A stretch of 64,000 bases of DNA, taken from positions 930,001 to 994,000 of the forward strand of contig NZ_NSDM01000001.1 of NCBI RefSeq assembly GCF_030852425.1, written 5' to 3'. Under the pieces are notes generated by a model. That model searched no databases and was not told where the DNA came from. It was given only the letters and a program-made list of their open reading frames with translations. The DNA comes from Saccharothrix longispora. Lineage in GTDB: Bacteria; Actinomycetota; Actinomycetes; Mycobacteriales; Pseudonocardiaceae. Each line of letters opens with the position of its first letter. Positions within the stretch are counted from its first letter, which is position 1. A program made the position numbers and the translations under genes. Positions 58,932 to 64,000 of this stretch are shown one piece after another.

Positions 58932-59865
58932 GGACCGGTGCGGCCACGCGGGTGACCACGTCGCCGTAGCGGCGGGTCAGCTCGGCGCGGGCCTCGGCCG
59001 GCGTGCCGACGACGGCGAAGGCGTGCAGCACCTCGTCGGTCACCAGGCCGGCCATGTCGTCCCAGCGGGAGCGGCGGGACAGGCGGTGCAGCTCCTCGTG
59101 CAGGTCGCCCCAGCCGTGCAGGTCGAGGACCTTGCGGTACGACGGGGTCGAGCCGTAGAACGCGATCCGCCGCCGCACCGCCGCCACGTCCTCGTCGGTG
59201 CACGCCACCAGCGACGGACCGCTGATCCCGAGGCCCGCGAGCGGCTTGCCGGCGCGTGCCCGGCCCCGGCTCAGGGCGGGGAGGGTCACCTCGCGCAGGT
59301 ACCGCTCGGTGGTGAAGTCGTGGCACAGGAAGCCGTCGGCCACCTCGCCCGCCACCTCGGTCATCAGCGCGCCGACGCCCGCCAGCCAGACCGGCGGCGC
59401 GCCGTGCGGGTTGGGTCCGGGGTCGAAGAACGGGGTCATGAGCGTGTGCGCGTAGAACTCGCCCCGGAACCGCAGGCGCTCGCCGGTGGCCCAGCTGTGC
59501 CAGATCGCGCGGACCGCCAGCACGAACTCGCGCATCCGCGCCGCCGGGTGCGACCACGGCATGCCGAACCGCTTGGTCACGTGCGGTTCGACCTGGGAGC
59601 CCAGGCCCAGCTGGAAGCGCCCGCCCGAGAGCAGTTGGAGGTCGTTGGCCTGCACGGCCACCGTCATCGGGTTGCGGGCGAACGCCACCGCGATGGCGGT
59701 GCCCAGGTCCAGGTCGACGGTCCCCGCGACGCGGGACAGCGCGACGAACGGGTCGTGCTTGGTCTCGGCGACCCAGAACCCGTCGCAACCGGCCGCCGCG
59801 GTCTCCCGCGCGGCGTCCAGGACCGTGCGCGGGTCGGGTTCGATCACCAGGCGGTCGACCTTCAT
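58918..59865 (-). CDS. LLM-class F420-dependent oxidoreductase
   Basis: The product is 315 residues of the luciferase-like monooxygenase fold (TIGR03617-like group). Seen: AAAGCDGFWVAETKHDPFVAL, TAIAVAFARNPMTVAVQANDL, GRFQLGLGSQVEPHVTKRFG, and PPVWLAGVGALMTEVAGEVADG for cofactor binding. Uses deazaflavin F420 or FMN; actinomycetes make F420. Substrate unknown. ATG 59865 was chosen as the start of the conserved barrel strand. Monocistronic by spacing. Confidence 0.9.
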   Translation of the reverse strand: MKVDRLVIEPDPRTVLDAARETAAAGCDGFWVAETKHDPFVALSRVAGTVDLDLGTAIAVAFARNPMTVAVQANDLQLLSGGRFQLGLGSQVEPHVTKRFGMPWSHPAARMREFVLAVRAIWHSWATGERLRFRGEFYAHTLMTPFFDPGPNPHGAPPVWLAGVGALMTEVAGEVADGFLCHDFTTERYLREVTLPALSRGRARAGKPLAGLGISGPSLVACTDEDVAAVRRRIAFYGSTPSYRKVLDLHGWGDLHEELHRLSRRSRWDDMAGLVTDEVLHAFAVVGTPAEARAELTRRYGDVVTRVAAPVLRAG

Positions 59866-59942
59866 GCCGCGCACGCTAGTCGGCGGGGGGACCCGCGGGA
59901 TCGCGCCGGCCCTCGGACGCCGGCGCGTCACCCGTGGCACGG

Positions 59943-60236
59943 CTACTCGCAGGCCACGCCGTCGCCGTCGCGGTCCAGCGCGGACCGGTAGCCCGGCTGC
60001 CCGGCGTACAGGGGGGCGGCTCCGGCCGCCCTGGCCGCGGCGCAGTTCGCGTAGTGGGCGGCGTTCGCGGGCGGGTCGGGCCGGGGCGCCGGCTGCGGGG
60101 CGGGCTCGGGCGCCGGCGGCACGGGCGCGGGAGCCCGCGGCGGCACGGGGGCCGGTGCGGGTGCGACCACGTCCGCGCCCGAGCACGGCGCGCCCCACAG
60201 CCCGACCCGTGTCACACGAGGTGACGGGCCGGTCAC
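59943..60236 (-). CDS. Excalibur-domain protein
   Basis: The product is 97 residues. A proline/alanine-rich linker (APAPAPVPPRAPAPVPPAPE) leads to a C-terminal Excalibur calcium-binding domain: YANCAAARAAGAAPLYAGQP then DRDGDGVACE, with DxDxDG-type ligands and a Cys pair. Such domains are usually extracellular, but no clear signal peptide is visible from GTG 60236 (GTGA overlap with the thioesterase stop), so the start or the export route is unclear. Confidence 0.75.
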   Translation of the reverse strand: MTGPSPRVTRVGLWGAPCSGADVVAPAPAPVPPRAPAPVPPAPEPAPQPAPRPDPPANAAHYANCAAARAAGAAPLYAGQPGYRSALDRDGDGVACE

Positions 60237-60685
60237 CGGTTGGGGCGCAACGTCCAGACGACGGTCATCTCGCCGGTCGTGACGCCCTCGGCGTCGGTGA
60301 TGGTCACGTCCACCGGGAACTCCGGCCGGGTGCCCGACTCCAACTCGGCCACCACGTCCGCCGCGGGGCGGCCCAGGACGGCCTCGGCGCGCAGCACGCC
60401 CAGCGCGAGCTTCCGGTAGGCGATCTCCGACCGCACGACCAGCGGCGTGGCCTTGGCCAGGTGCTCCGCGAACGCGGCCATGACGACCGCGCCCGAGGCG
60501 GTCTCCGCGACGCCGAACATCATCGCGGCGTGCGGGCCGCCGACGTGGTTGCGCAGCTCCTCGCGGTCGGGCAGTTCGGCGACCACGCGGTCGCCGGCGA
60601 CCTCCGGGAACTCCACGCCCGAGGTCTTGACCCACGGCACGGCCTGCTTCATCGCGTCGGCGACGAACGAGTGGTCAGCGCTCAC
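60233..60685 (-). CDS. Hotdog-fold thioesterase-like protein (DUF4442)
   Basis: The product is 150 residues. NHVGGPHAAMMFGVAETASGAVVM is the hotdog central helix with its preceding loop, as in DUF4442/PaaI-like thioesterases. The C-terminal strands FPVDVTITDAEGVTTGEMTVVWTL fit. Likely acts on acyl-CoA type substrates. AAGGTG lies six bases before GTG 60685, so this start was preferred to GTG 60694. Coupled to the Excalibur gene downstream. Confidence 0.85.
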   Translation of the reverse strand: MSADHSFVADAMKQAVPWVKTSGVEFPEVAGDRVVAELPDREELRNHVGGPHAAMMFGVAETASGAVVMAAFAEHLAKATPLVVRSEIAYRKLALGVLRAEAVLGRPAADVVAELESGTRPEFPVDVTITDAEGVTTGEMTVVWTLRPNR

Positions 60686-60767
60686 GCGGGTCACCTTACT
60701 CGCGGGTAACCCCTGAGACGCCGGTCACCGGTATTCCGTTTGCGACAACGCCGCCCCAGGGTCCATG

Positions 60768-60799
60768 CTTGTACTCAGCAACTAGTTGGTTGGTGCAAG
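60768..60799. promoter_or_regulatory. 32-bp dyad, candidate MarR operator
   Basis: The perfect palindrome CAACTAGTTG (60779-60788) is flanked symmetrically by CTTG (60768-60771) and CAAG (60796-60799). It lies 16-47 bp upstream of the MarR start codon, the place expected for autorepression of the marR-efflux operon. Confidence 0.6.
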
Positions 60800-60814
60800 C
60801 AAACGGAGTGTGCC

Positions 60815-61333
60815 ATGGTCGTGCCAGTCGGGGGCGAAGTGTCGGTCGAGGACGACCTGGTCGTGGCCGATCGGCTGGGCACGGCGCTGGTGCGCATGAA
60901 CAGGATGCACGCCTGCGTCTCGTCGCACATGAGCAAGTCGGGCATGGACAAGGCGTCGTTCGTCCTGCTCGCGACGCTGAGCCGGCTCGGGCCCGCGCGG
61001 TCGAGCGCCCTCGCCGAAGCGGTCTTCTCCGATCCGTCCACGGTCAGCCGCCAGGTGGCGACGCTGGTCAAGGAGGGACTGGTCGAGCGCCGCGCGGACC
61101 CCGAGGACGGCCGCGCCAGCGTGCTGGCCGTGACCGACGCGGGCGGACACCTGCTGGACGAACGCCGGCGGCAGCGCAACCAGGCGCTCGTCCGGCTCTT
61201 CGCGGACTGGGAGCCGCAGGACCGGCTCCGGTTCATCGAGTACTTCGAGCGCTTCGTGGGGGACTACGAGAAGGCGCTGCCGCATTTCATCGCTGAGAGC
61301 GGACTGGGGCCGCGCTCAGAAGGGGAGAAGTGA
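60815..61333 (+). CDS. MarR-family regulator
   Basis: The product is 172 residues. Winged helix MarR fold: LLATLSRLGPARSSALAEAV, recognition helix SDPSTVSRQVATLVKEGLVE, wing RRADPEDGRASVLAVTDAG, and C-terminal dimer helix RFIEYFERFVGDYEKALPHF. ATG 60815 has GGAG upstream. The MFS efflux gene starts 5 bp after its stop, so this is a typical ligand-released repressor of its own efflux pump. Confidence 0.92.
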   Translation: MVVPVGGEVSVEDDLVVADRLGTALVRMNRMHACVSSHMSKSGMDKASFVLLATLSRLGPARSSALAEAVFSDPSTVSRQVATLVKEGLVERRADPEDGRASVLAVTDAGGHLLDERRRQRNQALVRLFADWEPQDRLRFIEYFERFVGDYEKALPHFIAESGLGPRSEGEK

Positions 61334-61337
61334 CCTG

Positions 61338-63026
61338 ATGTCGGAAACGACGACCCGAGCGGACGCGCCGCCACCCGGCGCCGCCCTGCTCACCCACCGG
61401 CAGATCCTGACGATCCTGTCGGGCCTCCTGCTGGGCATGTTCCTGGCCGCGCTCGACCAGATGATCGTGGCCACGGCCATGAAGACCATCGCGGACGAGC
61501 TGCACGGCCAGACCCTCCAGGCGTGGGCGACCACCGCCTACCTGATCACCGCGACGATCTCCACGCCGCTGTACGGCAAGCTGTCCGACATCTACGGCCG
61601 CAAGCCGATGTACCTGACCGCGATCTCGCTGTTCCTGGTCGGCTCGCTGCTGTGCGGCATCGCGGACACGATGTACGAGCTGGCCGCGTTCCGCGCGGTG
61701 CAGGGCCTCGGCGCCGGCGGTCTGATGTCGCTGGCCATGGCGATCCTCGCGGACATCACCTCACCGCGCGAGCGCAGCCGCTACGCCGGCTACTTCATGG
61801 CCGTGTTCGGTGTCTCCAGCGTCGCGGGCCCGGTCGTCGGCGGCCTGTTCGCCGGCATGGAGTCCTTCCTCGGCACGGCCGGCTGGCGCTGGGTGTTCCT
61901 GGTCAACGTGCCGGTCGCGCTGATCGCGCTGGCCGTCGTGGCGAAGGTGCTGAACATCCCGCACAAGCGGGTGAACCACCGGATCGACTTCCTCGGCGCG
62001 GGCCTGCTCACCGTCGGCCTGGTGCCGCTGCTGATCGTGGCCGAGCAGGGCCGCGAGTGGGGCTGGGCCTCGCCCGCCACCCTCGCGCTGTGCGCCGTCG
62101 GCGTCCTCGGCCTGGCCGGGTTCGTGTGGGCCGAGAAGCGCATGGGCGACGAGGCGCTGCTGCCGCTGCGCCTGTTCAGGCGCCGGACGTTCTCGCTGGG
62201 CAACGCGGTCAACTTCCTGCTCGGCCTCGGCATGTTCGGCGGCATGGTGTCGCTGCCGCTGTACCTCCAGATCGTGAAGGGGTACTCGGCCACCGAGTCC
62301 GGCCTGATGATGCTGCCGATGACGCTCGGCATCATGACGGCGGCGGGCACGAGCGGCAGCATCACCGCGAGGACCGGCCGCTACAAGGTCTTCCCGGTCG
62401 TCGGGTTCGGCGTGATGACCGCGGCGCTGTTCGCGTTCGGCTTCGTCGGCACCGACACGCCGCTGTACGCGCCGCTGGTCCTGATGTTCTTCCTGGGCAT
62501 CGGCGTCGGCCTGAGCATGCAGACCCTGCTGGTGGCGATCCAGAACGACGCCGAGCCGCGCGACATGGGCGTGGCGACCGCCTCGGCCACGTTCTTCCGG
62601 CAGATCGGCGGCACGGTCGGCACCGCGGTGTTCCTGTCCATCCTGTTCAGCACGGTCGGCGACAGGATCGGCGACGCGCTGCGCGCGGCGTTCACCCGGC
62701 CCGACTTCCAGGCGGCGCTGGCGCGGCCCGAGAACCAGGCGTTCGCGGGCGCGCTGCAGAGCGGCCAGGGCTTCGACCTGGACAACACCGAGTTCCTGTC
62801 GACCCTCGACCCGGCGCTGGCGCGGCCGTTCCTGGACGGCTTCTCCGGCTCCATCGACCTGGTGTTCCTGGTCGGCTCGTGCGTGACGCTGGTCGGCTTC
62901 GCGATCATCTGGTTCCTGCGCGAGCTCCCGCTGTCGAACCGGTCCGGCCTGGAGCGGGTCAAGGACGGCGAGGACGCGGCGGCCGCCGAGGACGCCGAAC
63001 GGCCCGCGTCCATCGCGATGCACTGA
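61338..63026 (+). CDS. DHA2-family MFS efflux pump (EmrB/QacA type, 14 helices)
   Basis: The product is 562 residues with about 14 membrane helices. Motif A TPLYGKLSDIYGRKPMYL, motif D1-type ALDQMIVATAMKTIADELHG, and motif C-like GVSSVAGPVVGGLF (antiporter motif). Exports drugs or antibiotics in exchange for protons. Possibly linked to self-resistance in an antibiotic producer, but no biosynthetic genes are in the window. Forms an operon with the MarR gene; ends at a bidirectional terminator. Confidence 0.94.
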   Translation: MSETTTRADAPPPGAALLTHRQILTILSGLLLGMFLAALDQMIVATAMKTIADELHGQTLQAWATTAYLITATISTPLYGKLSDIYGRKPMYLTAISLFLVGSLLCGIADTMYELAAFRAVQGLGAGGLMSLAMAILADITSPRERSRYAGYFMAVFGVSSVAGPVVGGLFAGMESFLGTAGWRWVFLVNVPVALIALAVVAKVLNIPHKRVNHRIDFLGAGLLTVGLVPLLIVAEQGREWGWASPATLALCAVGVLGLAGFVWAEKRMGDEALLPLRLFRRRTFSLGNAVNFLLGLGMFGGMVSLPLYLQIVKGYSATESGLMMLPMTLGIMTAAGTSGSITARTGRYKVFPVVGFGVMTAALFAFGFVGTDTPLYAPLVLMFFLGIGVGLSMQTLLVAIQNDAEPRDMGVATASATFFRQIGGTVGTAVFLSILFSTVGDRIGDALRAAFTRPDFQAALARPENQAFAGALQSGQGFDLDNTEFLSTLDPALARPFLDGFSGSIDLVFLVGSCVTLVGFAIIWFLRELPLSNRSGLERVKDGEDAAAAEDAERPASIAMH

Positions 63027-63067
63027 CCACGGCGCACTGATCGCGGTCACCGATCGGGTGAAAATGA

Positions 63068-63097
63068 AGAGGCCCACCCCTGCGGGGGTGGGCCTCT
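63068..63097. terminator. Bidirectional terminator between efflux pump and ppa
   Basis: AGAGGCCCACCCC (63068-63080) pairs with GGGGTGGGCCTCT (63085-63097) around TGCG. It lies between two convergent genes and can serve both. Confidence 0.85.
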
Positions 63098-63112
63098 CGC
63101 CGTTCACGCTTT

Positions 63113-63616
63113 TCAGTGATCTTCGCCGCGGGCGACCGCGTCCTTCAGGCGCTGGTAGGAGCGGACGATCTCCGCCTCGGCCTCGGTGCGGCCGACCCAG
63201 GTGGCGCCCTCGACGCTCTTGCCCGGCTCCAGGTCCTTGTAGACCTCGAAGAAGTGCTGGATCTCCAGCCGGTAGAACTCGCTCAGGTGGTGGATGTCGC
63301 GCAGGTGCTCCGAGCGCGGGTCCTCCGCCGGGACGCAGAGCAGCTTGTCGTCGCCGCCCTTCTCGTCGGTCATCCGGAACATGCCGATGGCGCGGGAGCG
63401 GATGAGGCAGCCCGGGAACGTCGGCTCCTGGACCAGGACCAGCGCGTCGAGCGGGTCGCCGTCCTCGCCCAGCGTGTCGTCGACGAACCCGTAGTCCGCC
63501 GGGTACTGAGTGGCCGTGAACAGGGTGCGGTCCAGTCGGATGCGCCCCGTCTTGTGATCCATCTCGTACTTGTTGCGGACCCCCTTGGGGATCTCGATGG
63601 TGACGTCGAACTCCAC
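63113..63616 (-). CDS. ppa: Soluble inorganic pyrophosphatase
   Basis: Family I enzyme of 167 residues, cytoplasmic. Metal- and PPi-binding residues are seen in [41 protein letters not shown] (the D-x-D-P-x-D core), and [10 protein letters not shown] with KDLEPGK. The His pair HH is typical of mycobacterial-type PPases. Matches Rv3628. GTG start ([12 protein letters not shown]). With hppA the window encodes both soluble and membrane PPi-consuming enzymes. Confidence 0.96.
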   Translation of the reverse strand: MEFDVTIEIPKGVRNKYEMDHKTGRIRLDRTLFTATQYPADYGFVDDTLGEDGDPLDALVLVQEPTFPGCLIRSRAIGMFRMTDEKGGDDKLLCVPAEDPRSEHLRDIHHLSEFYRLEIQHFFEVYKDLEPGKSVEGATWVGRTEAEAEIVRSYQRLKDAVARGEDH

Positions 63617-63730
63617 TGCGCGGTCCTCGCTCGTCTTCGCCGTTCGTTACGCCACTAGTGTGGACTACGACGTCTCGTCAACCCTTTGCCCCTGGTGTGA
63701 CGTTGCCCGTACTCGACTGCGGAGGATTGC

Positions 63731-64000
63731 GTGCCCGACGAGCCATCGTGGCCGACCGTCGACGGCGACGAGGTGCCGCGCGAGCCGCCGACGGTGCAGG
63801 TCAGGCGTCCCGACCCGCCGACCATGCGCATCCCGGCGCCCGTGCCGCCACCGCCCGCGGCGGTTCCGCCGAGGCCCGCCGCACCGACGCCGCGCCCCCC
63901 GCGCGAGCGGCCGACCGAGATCAAGTCGGAACCTGAACCGGTTCCTGAACCGATCACGGAAAGTGAAGGGGCGTCGCCTGCCGCGCCGCCCGCCAAGCGG
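63731..64000 (+). CDS. N-terminal part of a proline-rich protein, probably a D-Ala-D-Ala carboxypeptidase
   Basis: The gene runs off the right edge; 90 codons are visible. All of it is a disordered Pro/Ala/Glu-rich region (PTMRIPAPVPPPPAAVPPRP; EPEPVPEPITESEG) with no membrane helix yet. GGAGGA five bases before GTG 63731 supports the start. Divergent from ppa, where mycobacteria have dacB (Rv3627c), a PBP4-type carboxypeptidase. Identity is thus inferred from position only. Confidence 0.5.
   Translation, partial: MPDEPSWPTVDGDEVPREPPTVQVRRPDPPTMRIPAPVPPPPAAVPPRPAAPTPRPPRERPTEIKSEPEPVPEPITESEGASPAAPPAKR

Noticed and set aside
61338-63026. Antibiotic biosynthesis cluster inferred from the efflux pump
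   Set aside because: No biosynthetic enzymes lie in the window; a MarR-MFS pair alone is common in actinomycetes.

Overview
The window is a high-GC actinobacterial chromosome segment (very G/C-rich third codon positions, frequent GTG starts, ATGA/GTGA stop-start overlaps). Gene order from about 2.6 to 64 kb follows, with insertions and losses, the Mycobacterium tuberculosis block from ponA2-whiB4 (Rv3682/Rv3681c) to ppa (Rv3628) as I remember it. Together with the Tad locus, the WhiB4/WblA-type regulator and the protein sequences, this suggests Pseudonocardiales (a Saccharothrix/Lentzea/Actinosynnema-like organism). The genus is an inference. No transposase, prophage, CRISPR array or rRNA operon was seen.

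Layout. 0-2.4 kb: small MerR regulator, tRNA-Pro(CGG), metallophosphoesterase, YqeY. 2.6-9.4 kb: ponA2-type penicillin-binding protein divergent from whiB4, two Get3/ArsA-like ATPases, a DUF4177-like small protein, a RidA-like protein. 8.8-15.7 kb: a pair of paralogous unknown genes, Gfo/Idh/MocA oxidoreductase, a Nudix protein with an inserted Nudix box, an MBL-fold hydrolase, an orphan beta-clamp-domain protein, an MFS exporter. 16-24.3 kb: crp, nth, a thioredoxin-like protein, a CoA-type Nudix hydrolase, MarP-type protease, an epoxide-hydrolase-like protein, a holin-like membrane protein, acs. 24.4-30.3 kb: GNAT, a degenerate Fic-like protein, a repeat/hairpin island, kynU-kynA divergent from an Lrp/AsnC regulator, then murQ-murR. 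30.4-35.1 kb: an AmiE-type serine hydrolase, NamZ (DUF1343) and NagZ; with murR-murQ this is a peptidoglycan-turnover and MurNAc-recycling cluster. 35.1-36.5 kb: a HAD-IB phosphatase and, downstream on the same strand, a non-coding interval with a strong promoter, a long-range helix and a terminator. It sits where mycobacteria carry the RNA-polymerase-binding Ms1 RNA and is the best candidate for a non-coding RNA gene here. 37-41.8 kb: ssd and a Tad pilus operon. 42-45 kb: a Prim-Pol-like protein and a DEAD/DEAH helicase. 45.3-49 kb: membrane pyrophosphatase and two lipoproteins. 49-56.4 kb: topA, a permease fused to a thymidylate-kinase-like domain, DNA polymerase III delta prime. 56.4-64 kb: a large secreted anchored protein, tRNA-Thr(CGT), an F420-type oxidoreductase, a hotdog thioesterase, a MarR-MFS efflux pair, soluble pyrophosphatase, and the start of a gene running off the right edge.

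Much of the window is cell-envelope work (ponA2, nagZ/namZ/amiE/murQR, ssd, Tad pilus, MarP) plus core DNA metabolism (topA, holB, nth). The parts least like a standard annotation are the Ms1-like RNA, the 25.9 kb repeat/hairpin island, the orphan clamp domain, and several proteins that keep a fold but have lost catalytic residues (epoxide hydrolase, thymidylate kinase, Fic, Prim-Pol).
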